NCBI RefSeq assembly: GCF_902459465.1
Contig: NC_047080.1
Span: forward strand, 11,816,866 to 11,880,865
Length of the DNA stretch: 64,000 nt
Direction: 5' to 3'
Source of the DNA: Asterias rubens
Taxonomy: Eukaryota > Echinodermata > Asteroidea > Forcipulatida > Asteriidae
Shown: one piece after another, positions 36,469 through 48,301 of the stretch
Position numbering within the stretch: position 1 is the stretch's first letter
Layout: each line of letters begins with the position of its first letter
Position numbers and translations under genes: made by a program
The notes under the pieces: generated by a model
The model's input: only the letters and a program-made list of their open reading frames with translations
What the model was told of the DNA's origin: nothing
The model's database searches: none

Positions 36469-37372
36469 CGGGGAAATTAAGGTGAATTTCACGTAAAGAA
36501 ATTCGCGCTGTTTCGTTTGTATTCCTTATATGCATATCATAGGGTGCAAAAATCCAGACTCTTACCGCATCAAACCAATAACTTATGGATAGGGAACCTG
36601 ACTATACAATTGAAGGTCGACTCGTCCAACGAACGTCCTTCCGTGTGGCGCGTGCACCAATCCATCTCAGTTTGTTGTGAATATTTCACACAGGTCCCCC
36701 TTCCCCTTCCCCCCCCCCCCCCCAACCTCAATTTTCACCTGTCCTCTCATACAAATGGTCGAAAAGGACTTTTTATTGTTACACTATGAAACACCATTGT
36801 TTACAGAAGGGGTTGACAGGATAACGCGGAGTGTGACACTCGTAAATTTTTAATTTGTATGAATTTTTGTTTATTGTTGTTTTTTTTGGTTTTTTGTTTT
36901 TTTTACTGAAAATCATAAATCACGTTCACACATTTCCCAAAAATGCTTGTTAGTTTTTATACACACAAATTATGCCTTGATTGACAGACAGCGCCCCATA
37001 TTGCCCCACACAGTACCTGTGAATGTGATGTAAAATAGCACTTTATCAATAGTGATTTTTCTCTTCTTACAGTAAATTAAAATAAACTGACATTTCAGTA
37101 TCCGGCAAAATACAAAAAGGCACGAAAAAATCAGTCAAGCATCACACCCACGTATTTTGTTTTTCTCCAATAATTTTATTTTAACGATGACGACATCATC
37201 ATCATCATACGTCGTCCGTCGACGACCTGTGTCTGGTCGAATTTACGCCCAAATGGGCTTATTACTGTAAAGCTGTCATTTCCCCTTTGATAAAGCGCAC
37301 AGTTATATGCTTTTGAGAGCCAATTGTAAACAAATAGCGCAATTTCTTCTGCAATGGAGTCCATACAGCAAG
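36469..37372. promoter_or_regulatory. Divergent ANAPC5/UCK promoter interval
   Basis: The start codons of ANAPC5 (minus) and the kinase (plus) lie 904 bp apart and point away from each other. The interval contains a poly-C run near 36711-36723 and a CpG-bearing stretch at 37195-37235 with ATCATC repeats. No TATA box is evident at a suitable place on either strand. Calling it a shared promoter is an inference from geometry. Confidence 0.45.
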
Positions 37373-40300
37373 ATGGCGGGCAGGGGTTCGAATGTCTCAA
37401 CGAAAAGCTCTACCTCAAACGGGCAGCATAAACGTCCATTTCTTATTGGCGTCGCTGGAGGGACGGCATCCGGAAAGGTAAGAATATCAAAAGAGCACTT
37501 GTGGATTTTCATCAAATATATCTGCTTTTATATTGAGAAAAAAAAGGGATTTTCGACTTGGTATTTTTTCGCGGTCATGACGTCGTGAACAAAGAATTAC
37601 GGTCAACATGCGTTCCATGCATGATGCAACGTGATGGCAACACGTGTTAGCTATATGTCTGGTTTCTGCCGCGCACACCACACACATTGGGTTTTTCAAT
37701 AGGATTGACTGGAGAACGACCCAAACAACTTGTTTACAAAACAGAAAGTGACCCGTGGCCATCAATTTTAGCATGTTTTCAAACAAGGGAAATGAGGCGC
37801 TCTCGCAACACAGTTTTTGGGGATTCCCTTGTAAATAATTACGCCTTACTTTACAAACTGTTGACATTCCAATGGCCTTGCTCACAGTAAAATATTTTAA
37901 TGTAGCCGAACAATATTGTCACTCCCCATCCATACTACTGACAGTGACACTGTACTATTGTATTATAATATTAGTATTATTGCAAAAAAACTAATAATAA
38001 AGACCGTATTTTAAAAAGTGTTCCACTTTTGTTTTATTTCTACCGCTCCGTTTAGATTTCTTCCTCCACTAGAGAGGAGTGAAAACAATTCTTCTTCTTT
38101 TTGGTGGGGGGGGGGGGGGGGGCTTGTTATAACTTTATTAAGGGGGTTCCCAGTCCCCACCAAAAACTGAGCTGAAAGTGTTGGGGGAGCTCAAGTTTTC
38201 TATTTTTGTAAAAATCCTAACTAAACCATCACCATGCATGTGTGCCAATTAATTTTGATTTTATTTGAACCATGGAGAGATTCCTTCTTGAACATTTCTT
38301 ATAATATACAAGTTATATTAGCAATGACAACATTTTAAATAGCTCTTTAAAATGTTAGTTTCTTTGCCAATAAAAAAAGCAGGTTGTTAAAATAAACCTA
38401 AGAATATTTATTCCCCCCCCAAAAAAAAAAAAAAATGATAATAACAATAATAAAATGAATTACCATAACAATTTAATTTTAAGCTGTATCCTTTATTAAT
38501 TTTGCTAATACATAATTGAATCAGTACATATAGTCCACCCAATTTAAAAGTTGTTCTGTTCTTTTATTTTCGTTTTACAAACTATCCAACCAACCCAACA
38601 GCAACACAGTTTTTATATATATTTGTCAATGTCAGAGACTTGATGAATGCTCATGAACATTTTGGTGCCTAAAACTAGTTGGAATGCAGCACTCACAGTA
38701 TACTTCCAATGTTACTATGGCTAAGGGTTCGGGCTAGGGGGTTTGAGAGCTGTTGATGGCTAAGATCATTGGATGGGGGTTTGGGGGGCTAAGAAATTAT
38801 GCCGACTTTGACAGAATTTCATCAGAGTGCTATTTCATTTATGTAGCATGGAAAGATTTTACAAATCAGTATTTTGTTTACTTTGATAGCATCAAAAATG
38901 CATTACAAAAGGAACATTCTCCCCCCCCCATACTTAAACCATGGAGGTAGAAGGAAGACAGCTTTATTAAAACTATTGGTACAATATGATCACAGAGTAA
39001 GGGTATGAGGTGTTTTTAACTTGACTTTCTAGCGATTATAAGATGAGAGGGTTAATTAATTTGAACACTTCTCTTTCACAAGGTTGTGGGTTCGAATCCC
39101 CCAGCTAACCACCGATTTCACAATGACTCTAGAATAAATATTGTTATCTAGTTACTGAATTACAATTTCTTGATTTGTGTAATTCACAATCTAAACCAAT
39201 GTTTGTATGAGAAAGATTGGCTGTTGCCAGCTTGGTATTTATATATCCCTTTGTGGGAGTTTGCCAGTTCCCTTGATGGGAAGATCATTCAAACAAACAA
39301 ACAAACAAACAACTCATCAACATTACATTGAGTATGGCTAGGGCAATAGAGTTCATGGCATCCGTGGCCTTGGTGTGGTAATCTTCTAGTCTAGGCTAAC
39401 TGTTCATTGTCACTTGTTATTGTTTGGATTTCTATAAACATACACTTTTCTATAAACATACACTTGTATACATTGTTTATTTTTAAGTGGTTTCAAAATA
39501 ATGTTTGTTGAAGGGACAGGATGCCTCAAAGGTGAAGTTTGTTTTGTACTTCAGTAGAAACACTTGGTGCCCTTTGGTCACTTGATGGGAGCGTCTTCCT
39601 TCCTACACATATTCTGTTGCTGAATTTAGAATAAACCTGTTTCCTGCATGACCCCTTTTGGTAGTTGGCGACTTACGCCATGGTCTCTCTTTAAAGCTTT
39701 TCTCTTTTGTTATTGTTTTCGTTTGTTTAGATGAAGCCCTAGCCTTGTTTACTTTTTTTGTCTAGTAATATGTTAATAATTACCATGTTTTGTTAAATGT
39801 CTGAAGAAAACACATTTTTCTAGGTGCTTAAACATTGTCCTATTGTCCATTTTGTTGTCTTTATTCTGTCATTTCTTGTTTGCATTATAAATTTATCATT
39901 AAAAATTGGTCTTGTTTATATTTTTTATATGATGAGAATTGCTCAAACAAACAAATATTACAAAACACTTCTCTGAAAATGTAAACAAAAACAAAAAAAA
40001 CTCTTATCAATATCATTGTCTAATGTTCTTTTATTTAAGAAATATGTTTGTGTTGAGTGTTTGTTCTCCCTTGTACTTTGTTCCCTTTTATCGGTTCAGC
40101 AAATGTAGGTGCCAAAAATAAGATTTCAATTCGCTGATGTGGGGCTCGGCACACCATCATGCACAATATCTCCAAGGAGCCTTCAACCTTTTATTGGCAC
40201 AATAGAGATGGAGCTTCAAGGGGTTCTGTTGCAGACCTCAGAGACTTTACCGGATACTCAATCCATTTTCTAAAAGCTGTTTACTGAAATGAAATCGAAA

Positions 40301-43300
40301 AGTATCCAGTTGCATTTATTCAGAAATAAAGAAATCTATGTACATTATTTGTGCAAAGACTTTTTGTACCTCGTCATCTTTGTATGACCAGGAATATTTT
40401 GTTAGTTAATTTTGTTATTGTGAATTTCTGGCTTGTCATTTGTCAGATTATGCTAGATCTTAAACAAAAATTCTTGCTCAATGCAAGAACTTGTTTGCAT
40501 CAATTTTTTGTTAAGTTAAGTAGCCAAAGAAGGGATAAAGAACTGTCTCATTTTGTCTGCTACTTCAACATTCTCACAGGAGTTTTATTTGCTATGAACA
40601 AGGTGAAGGGAGAGTCGAGAAATTCCTCTGAAAATGAAATAGACACCCAATGGGGACAAAAGGCTCCTTAAAGAGTAGGCTGCATGAGCCATTTGGTCAA
40701 AACATACTTCTAGTTGGGGCATCAAGCCCCTTAAGATAAATGTTAAATTTGTTACATTTTAGATGCAAGAAAATATTGTACAACCATTATGACCCTCAAG
40801 CAATGTTTTATCAAACGGGTGGTTTCACATCATCTGTAGGCCCCTATACAAAATACCACGATGGGTGCTTGACAAGTTAAGTGACTTTATCATCAGCAGT
40901 CGGCTTGTTTTTCTCCTATGAAAATGAAATGAAACTGCAGCATGTCCAACTTGGCAGCTTTGGCTGTGGCTGTTGCCAAGGGTGTTGATAAGGGCAACCT
41001 GTGCTGTGCTTAAATGGTTGTAGGCCTAAACATGGTGATCAAGCCGCAGCATCAGATTCCAACACAGCCCAAGACTATAAGAAATTAGTCTGGCCCTTTT
41101 ATTGCATACAGGGTACAAGACCAGGACATTAATGAAGCAGCCTAATGAAGGTTCGAAATCTCAGTAAATCTCCCTTAAGATTGAAATGAAACTCAACCTT
41201 TTTACTCAACCAATCAATTTTGGTTTTTCTTTTTAGTCATCAGTATGTAGCAAGATAGTTGAGCGTCTTGGTCAACGGAACCTGGACTGCAGGAAGCGAC
41301 AGGTCACAGTCATTGGTCAGGACAGCTTCTATCGAGACTTAACTAATGGAGAACAGGCTCGAGCACTCAAGGGACAGTTTAATTTTGACCACCCAGGTAG
41401 ACATTTAACTCTTGATAATAACTCTAGACACAAAATAATTTTCCAAAATCCTTCCCAACTTTTTTTTTCAAATTTTGTTTTCTTCTTTTAAATTTGATTC
41501 TGACAAATCTTCTTCCCACAGACGCGTTTGATTTTGATCTGATCAAACAAACGCTAGAAGACATAATGGAAGGAAAGGTCGTCAAGATCCCCATGTATGA
41601 CTTCACAACAAATTCAAGGTGAATTGACCTTACTGTAAATCTTGCCCAATTAGACTTGAACTTCCTTAGCAAAGCTGTTCTATATTTATTCCTAAGATGC
41701 CATTATTGCCTTTGTATGATTTAATGAACGTTTGAAGGTTGATGTATTTTACCCTGAATTTTAAAAGTTAATCACTCCCCAGTTTCAGTTGAGCTGTTTA
41801 CATTCAATATGCATGTTCTGTTTGTTTTCTGTTATTCTAGGGTTATGTACGTCCACTCAATTTGCTTGTTATGTAACGATATATGTATGTATTACTAATT
41901 TATGTGTGTTTCATAGTCTTGAATGATTGTAACTGATGGATTTTGAAGTATTTGCGATAAAAGTTCTCAGAGGTTAAGGGGTAACTTAACCCTTACCAAC
42001 CACACCCCATCAAAATCCAACCGCAGGTTTTTTTTTTCATTCTGTCGGAATGAGGTAAACTAGTAAACTAGTAAACATGGGATCTGGCATAACCACCATA
42101 ATCAGAGCCCAGCTCATTCTGGTAAAGGTTTGCCTGTAACTAGTGTGGATGGGAGAGTAATAATATTCCTGGTTATTGGCCTGGGTACAAAGGGCTCCTG
42201 TTAGAGGGAAATTTCAATTTCTACAGGAACATTTCAAAGGACTAAGATGATGACAAAGGGAATGGAGGTGATTCCCTTCGTTGCCTCCATCAAGTTTTAG
42301 ATGTGAGTAGGGAAGGATTCTAGTAAACCACGTAAGGAAGTTCAATTTGTCAAAATGTTCTGCTTTCAGGAAAGTGGACGAGTACACAGAGGTATATCCA
42401 GCCGACGTGGTGCTCTTTGAGGGAATCTTGGTGTTTTATATGAAAGAAGTCCGGGATATGTTTCACATGAAACTATTTGTAGACACTGATGCTGATACCA
42501 GACTATCCAGAAGAGGTAGGTGTAGTCTTTTTAAGGATTATTTGTCAGTTTGCTAAGCATAGGAATAGTTTACTTAGTTGAAATAGCTTACAGGCTCACT
42601 ACACTATGTTTGTCATCACAGCTTATCATATAAAAATTGCACAAAGATAAATAAAATCTTCTTAGCAAATTTTGAGTACCTGTCAAGTCAAGATCTCATG
42701 TTATAAACATCACTCGTGACAGAGTGCTACTGTTACAACGTTCCACAGCTTAGCTTTAAAGTGTTTCTGGAGACGGAAACGATTCTTCTAAAAACCAGAT
42801 GGTTTGTCTGAAGTCATCCTAATGAATGAACTTGGTTTGTTTATTTTCTTCAGTTGTTCGAGACACAAAAGATAGAGGACGTGAGTTGGAACAAGTCTTG
42901 GTTCAATATGTCAAGTTTGTCAAACCTGCCTTTGAAGAATTCTGTCTACCAACCAAGAAGTACGCTGATATCATCATTCCAAGAGGTTCTGAAAACACAG
43001 GTCAGTTGTGAGAAAGGATGCGGGTTCATCGATGCTTTTTATGAAGAGAGGAGAAAGGGAAATGTTTGCATATTTTGAAGATACTCAATATGAATGTTGA
43101 TAAGTACATTTGTAGTGAATATTGTACTTAACAAGTACAAGGACTGACACAACTGGTATATTGTAGAAACAAGCTTTGTGTTCCTGGTTTATTTACCTGT
43201 GATGCAAGTTTTTTGTAAAATGTGTTTGTTCTTTGTTTCCATAGTTGCAATCGGTCTCATCGTCCAACACATCAAGGATATTCTCAATGGAGGTATTAAG

Positions 43301-43411
43301 AAACACTACACCAACGGCAATACATTTCCAGATGAGAGTCTTGGAGTTGTTGAGAAACCAACCAGACAACGAAACCCATCAGAGTCAGGTGCAGGTGGGA
43401 GACCTCATTGA
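37373..43411 (+). CDS. UCK2: Uridine-cytidine kinase, complete in 6 exons
   Basis: Phosphorylates uridine and cytidine to UMP and CMP using ATP, in pyrimidine salvage; a cytosolic tetramer in characterised homologues. Exons: 37373-37477, 41237-41396, 41522-41618, 42370-42515, 42854-43000 and 43245-43411 (TGA). Phases agree and give 273 residues (human UCK2 has 261). The P-loop [11 protein letters not shown] is at 26-36. Catalytic Asp is D64 in GQDSFYR, where vertebrates have SQDSFYR. Next come [56 protein letters not shown] and IIIPRG. The tail ends in GGRPH, close to the vertebrate SSRPH ending. Features of UCK1 (GILVFY, RDMFH) and UCK2 ([11 protein letters not shown]) are mixed, so it may be the single pre-duplication orthologue and the symbol is approximate. 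The start is the ATG in AAGATGGCG, in a typical Kozak setting. Confidence 0.96.
37478..41236. other. First intron of the uridine-cytidine kinase gene
   Basis: 3.8 kb without a recognised exon. It holds a poly-G run at about 38106-38122, a T-rich stretch, the full SINE copy at 39060 and an interspersed repeat at 40949. Confidence 0.7.
39060..39312 (+). mobile_element. SINE, copy C, with tRNA-like B box and (CAAA)n tail
   Basis: B box GGTTCGAATCC at 39089-39099, followed by the shared body (CTAGTTACTGAATTACAATT and so on) and a 3' tail of AAAC units. It links the tailed body seen at 10730 and 11934 to a tRNA-type head. Inserted in a kinase intron. Confidence 0.8.
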
Positions 43412-43754
43412 AATAAGTGGCTCGTCAATTAGGACTTCAGGAGTAACAGGTGTTTCCATATGGATCCCAGATTGATCTTAAGTTGGATTTATTTTAATGA
43501 TTCAGAAAGAGTTGCTTATTAGTTGCAGTTTTTACTTTAACTCTGGACTTTCTGAATCCATTAGAATGCACAGCAGATGTTGTAGTCCACACCATGGGTG
43601 GAATTGCATCAGATGTATTGGTCTCGTTGCCATGGTCATGGTCTCCCTGAACCAAATATACCATGTTGTCTGAAGTGCACTTTACAGTCGGGTGATTTGT
43701 CACAATTTTTACTGATTGAAGGAACTTGTACAATCTCCCTCTTCATTCTTAGAC

Positions 43755-43760
43755 AATAAA
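43755..43760 (+). terminator. Candidate polyadenylation signal of the uridine-cytidine kinase gene
   Basis: AATAAA 344 nt after the stop codon is the first such hexamer downstream. Another is at 44986-44991, followed by a T-rich stretch. Which is used cannot be told from sequence. Confidence 0.4.
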
Positions 43761-45399
43761 TCAATTAAGAGAAGAAAGATGATAATTAATGGGAAGAGAG
43801 ATGTAGCCCTAATGTGAAAGCCCTCCAAGTTTTCCAATTGTGGTGATAGAGAGTCCGTTATTGTCTCAAATGTGACACCCTAGGAAATCAGGGATTTTAC
43901 CCCAACAGACTAAATGGTACAACCCCATTTCAAGATTACAATAGCAGTTTTGAACCATCACACTCCTGGCTTTATGACTTTCTTTCTTGAATATCAAGTC
44001 CATCTAATGCTGGTTTGATAGTTTAGGATGGTTAGCTTTATTGAAAACAACGACCAATCATAGCTGTTCTAAAGATCCATAGGTTTTTCATGATTGACTG
44101 ACCAATGATTGGAGGTGAGGCATCAGAGATTTAATCTTTGGGGGACCTCATTGGATAGTTCAACATTATTTAAATAAAATCCTTGAAGGATTGAAAATGC
44201 TTTCAGTTATAGATGGCATTCCTGTTTCTGATTTTTTAATTATTTGTTTTAGTGAGAGTTGGTACATAAAACATTTATTGGACAAACCAACAAAATTTAT
44301 TTTTGACAACTTCCATGTGTCAAGTGAATCGGGGTCTAGATTTTGACAGCAAATTCAGGTATCTCGGGGTGATTTCCTGTTTTTTCTTCTCTTTATTAAA
44401 AAAGTTTCTGGTGTGAGACTTTGCCCAGTCAAGGTTGCCGATCCAATTTTGTTATTGATTACTTTCGTTAAAAAACAAACATGGTGTGGGTTCATGTTGG
44501 TCTGACCTACATGTCAAAACAGCCTAACTTAAAAAAAATGGTTCTTATATAAGATCATTTCTGAGTAAATTTTTGGATTATTTTCCCATTTCAAAGCTTA
44601 AATATATACTACGTATGGATTTGAATGTAACATGTCCTATCTCGGGCTCTTATACACTTTAATCCTGTTTTATGGCGAAACAGCTATACATACTTGCTTT
44701 TCTCAAAATGTATTTTTTTTTAAGTTGGACTGTTTTGTCATGGAAGGGTCAAGTTGTCAAAAACATGTTTTTCATATTGTGTAATGAATTTGATTTATTT
44801 GTTGATTCTATAACTTTACTATTCAGTGGCTTCGGTGAACAATGAAGCCCCGTCATTGGTGGCCTTCGACATTTGAAAGCGTGTTTTATAATTGCTGCTC
44901 AGGGACTTTTAGCGACGTATTGATTGTGTCACTAGGTAACAACTTCATTAGTTTGTGGCTTCCTGTCTTAAACGAAGGGCCACCAAATAAATGTCATTCT
45001 TTTTAGTGTAGCTTATCTTGTAAGTTCATTTCCAAATGTGAACTGTAGATTGAAGAGATCTTTTTTGCACAAACATTGGTGCTAAGATGTGAAAGAGTGG
45101 CTCGTGTTTGGTTTGAGATAGTGTCGTGAAATACATGTAGCGTAGAAAAAACAAAAATGTGTTTGTAATATAAACTCACTTTAAATTGGGGCTTCCAGGT
45201 ATGGCTGATCTTAAATCCATACGGTTTATTCAAATGAATTTTATGACGGTATAGGTAACGTTTTATGAGGGGACACAGTTCTTTTTGAATGAGAATATCA
45301 ATATTGGATTGTGCAAATTGTATCGTGAAAATGTTATGTAAACATTTTACACTTATTGTAACTTGACTTGAATGTACTCGGAATGAGTTTTCCGTTTTC

Positions 45400-45560
45400 A
45401 TGAAGTAGTGTTTGATTACCACGACCATGTAGTTGAATGTTGTAGGTTCGATTCCTACTCAAGTCATTTCTGCTTGATAGCTTGATAATGAAAACAGCTG
45501 ACTCATCAGTCCCAGATTAGGCTTTAGTCAAGGTGTACACAGCACCTTGAGATGTCGGGC
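45400..45560 (+). mobile_element. SINE fragment with B box
   Basis: GTAGGTTCGATTCCTAC carries a consensus B box at 45445-45455. The A-box side is unclear. The downstream body resembles none of the other SINEs here. Confidence 0.45.
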
Positions 45561-45593
45561 GCGACCCATCACGCATGAAAAAAGACCAGCAAA

Positions 45594-46092
45594 TTACTTA
45601 TAAATGGCTTGAAGTTTCAACTGAGATGAAGCTCCATGGTGTATCCACCTATTTTGAAATGGTTTGAAGATTAAACATATAAGACTGAGATGACTGTACC
45701 CCATAGAGTTATATGTAAGAACTAGAGGGCGCACGAGTGATGCTTCGTGCACAAACGCCACGGGACCGCAAGATGACAAGCGCGGCATTCTGCACGCGCG
45801 TTGAATATGAAATACACGTTTGAGGTTTTTTTATTGAACGCTCACGCGATGCTGTTTGTTCAACTTACAAAATGGCCGCACAAACACACACTGTGAGATG
45901 CCAGTTTTGTCAACTTAGAAAATAGCCGCCTGCGCGCATGCCGGAGCGCGTATATAGGCCAGTGCGCCCTCTAGTTCTTATATATAACTCTATGCTGCAC
46001 CCAGTACATGGAGCTCCTTGGTGTACCCTTCTATTTTGTCTCTGCATTTACTGAGGATGTCATTGATGATATCAAATACGGCAGTCGGCGCC
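45594..46092 (-). pseudogene. Duplicated, broken copy of an ANAPC5 exon with intron flank
   Basis: 46008-46085 matches the ANAPC5 exon at 30169-30285. The minus strand reads FDIINDILSKCRDKIEGYTK where the gene has FDIINDILGECRDKIDGYTT, with a frame change upstream of it. The intron flank is also copied (45650-45701: TTTGAAGATTAAACATATAA, GACTGAGATGACTGTACC), so this is a DNA-level duplication and not a retrocopy. A further short piece of the exon end lies at 45625-45651. A MITE at 45702-45994 splits it. Confidence 0.85.
45702..45994. mobile_element. hAT-like MITE, 293 bp, with 33-bp inverted ends
   Basis: Left end CATAGAGTTATATGTAAGAA then CTAGAGGGCGCAC; the right end is its complement with one or two changes. 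Flanks are CTGTACCC and CTGCACCC, an 8-bp target duplication with one mismatch, which is the hAT signature. The interior is GC-rich with no coding capacity. Confidence 0.85.
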
Positions 46093-46099
46093 GGTCTTT

Positions 46100-48301
46100 T
46101 CTCGTGCATGATATCTGGGGTGCCGTGTGCACCTTGACTAAAGACTGGTCCCAGATAAGCTCAGGGTCACAGTGGCTTATTAAACAAGAGAACAGTGGTT
46201 TTACTTCTGTCCAATTCAATTGTGGAGTTTTGATGGTGAAGGGGCAAGTTAAATTTAATTATGTTTTTCAAAAGCTGACAGTAGAACAAAGTTGTGCCAT
46301 GTTTAATTATGTAACAAAATAATGAAACATCAAGTGAATCTGATGGGGGTAATTTTTAAATAATTTGTGGTTGAACAAAGAAATTTACGTTTATCTTATT
46401 TTCATGAGACATTTTGGGTTTTTAGGATGTGCCAAACCATTTTTATGGATCAGAGTGTTTTATTTGTAAGCTTGGCAAAACTGTCAGCAGTGCAAACCAT
46501 TTCCTGTTTGTAGATAATTTGTCAAACTTATTTACTTTGTTTGTCCTTCCTAGGAGGCCTAGTAAAAAAACTGATTTGTTTTACCTTGCCACAAGCAACA
46601 GTCTTTGTTAGAAGACGTGCGTCAAAGAAAGCAAAAGTTGCAATGAAGTTTTGTTTGTTGAGACAAATTTATTTTTGTATGTTTATTACAACTATCCAAT
46701 AACCGTTCTCAATTATTTTCTTAGTATACACAAAATACTTGAATCAAGTCTTTTTTTGTCTTATGGCCCAAAGAAAACGTTGGCTTGGTTATTTGTTCAA
46801 ATTCCTAGGGTAGAAAACCTCTAGACAATCTGGCTTTGTTATTAAAAATATTGTTTTTTATTTGATTGACAATCTGTAAAAACCCGAGTATGCTAGAAGT
46901 ACTCTCGTGTAAAGTAAGTATTATTGTTAGTTGCAAAAAAAAGCTTCTAGTTTGCTTGTTTTTATTAATTGTGATTTAAGCCTAAGGCGATGTTTAAGAA
47001 GTTGTGTCAGAATTTTGTCAAAGTCTTGAGAGGAAAGTGTAAAATTACTTTTGTCTTGGTAATTAGTAAAATTCTTAAGAAATAAAAGTAAAAGCTCGGA
47101 AAGCTAGAGTATTTAAAGCATTTAGTAAAAAAAACACTTATTTAAACAGTACAAGCATGCTTGCATACATTTATGTCATTTCATTTATTTCTTTTTAATG
47201 TTCATTTGATTTAAAACTTTTGTACATGTATTCAAATAATTACAGTAAACAATTTTCTTTTTTTTTTAAAGGAAAAAATAAACTGCCTTCCTTTTCTTAG
47301 CACAGCAAGTAGCACTGTGACGAGAGTTACGAGTATAAGATTTACTTGTGTATGAGGGTATTGTAATAAATATTACCGGTATTTAAATACGGCAAGTCCC
47401 CAAAAACCTATAAGGATGCTTATCACATTGAGGAGACGCAAGCCAGGGTTCGATCTTAAGATGTGAATCGATCTTGATTGCAAAGCAAAGTGATGTCACA
47501 ATACAAATCACTATGGTAATACTGACAACACATCCTAAAATGAGTGATCTTAGCGTTTTGTTAAATCAAGTCCAGGATCTCCTGATGCACTAGGTAATGT
47601 TTTCATAAAGCCTGTAAGCACACAAACGTGCAAAGCACAGACGAATCTTGCTTAGCAGAAACTTGGATTTTAACAATTTTAATCTGTTCAAGATCTTATA
47701 CTTGGGTAGCTAAACTGTCCACAATAATGAGCCATTGCTCAAATTAATTTGTATGATACATATAGTCTCTACTGATGTAAAGACTGTATTATATTTTCAT
47801 CAATTTCTCTCAGCTATTCTGTGTCAAGGGTTCATAATCTACTTGAATAATAGCTTCTTGCTTTGCATTTTGCTGGTAAACTTCTGCAACACAAAAGGTG
47901 CTTGAAAATATGACCCTGTATGTGCACTTCAAATCCCTTTTGTAAAAATCTCTTTTAAAATCATTTATTTACCTCACTGTTTATGTTTTGTGTCTAGGAA
48001 AAACACTTTGAATAAGCATTCTAAATAACCGCTTAAATTCCATTAGTAGTAGCTGTGTACTGGCTCTAAGCATTTCAACAAAAAACTTGTCACTGAACTA
48101 TTCAGTTTTTGTAAAAAAAAATATTAAAAAAATAGAACTATTAAAAAAATCATAAACATAACATGCATTGTTGCCATGTAAATACTGAATAAAACAGTGT
48201 TAAAAAAAAGCCTTTGATGTAGTTATGAAGTCTTGTGGTATTTTATTGTAGATTCCACTTCTAACTGAATGGCAGGGCTATGTTGGAATGGCAGGGGGTC
48301 G
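46100..48301. other. Intergenic, no gene seen
   Basis: The convergent gap between the kinase and ACTR5. It contains a diverged copy of the GGGGCCGATTTCAC MITE at about 47455-47575 and a remnant of the GCTTAAGC family near 47600-47660. Confidence 0.55.

Larger units (their letters stand above)
43412..45590. other. Kinase 3'UTR and intergenic
   Basis: No gene seen beyond the probable 3'UTR. A tRNA-like B box GGTTCGATTCC at 45445-45455 marks a SINE piece. Confidence 0.5.

Noticed and set aside
46008-46322. 104-codon plus-strand open frame (MELLGVPFYFVSAFTEDV...)
   Set aside because: Its first part is the antisense of the duplicated ANAPC5 exon fragment; the rest is unrelated AT-rich sequence.
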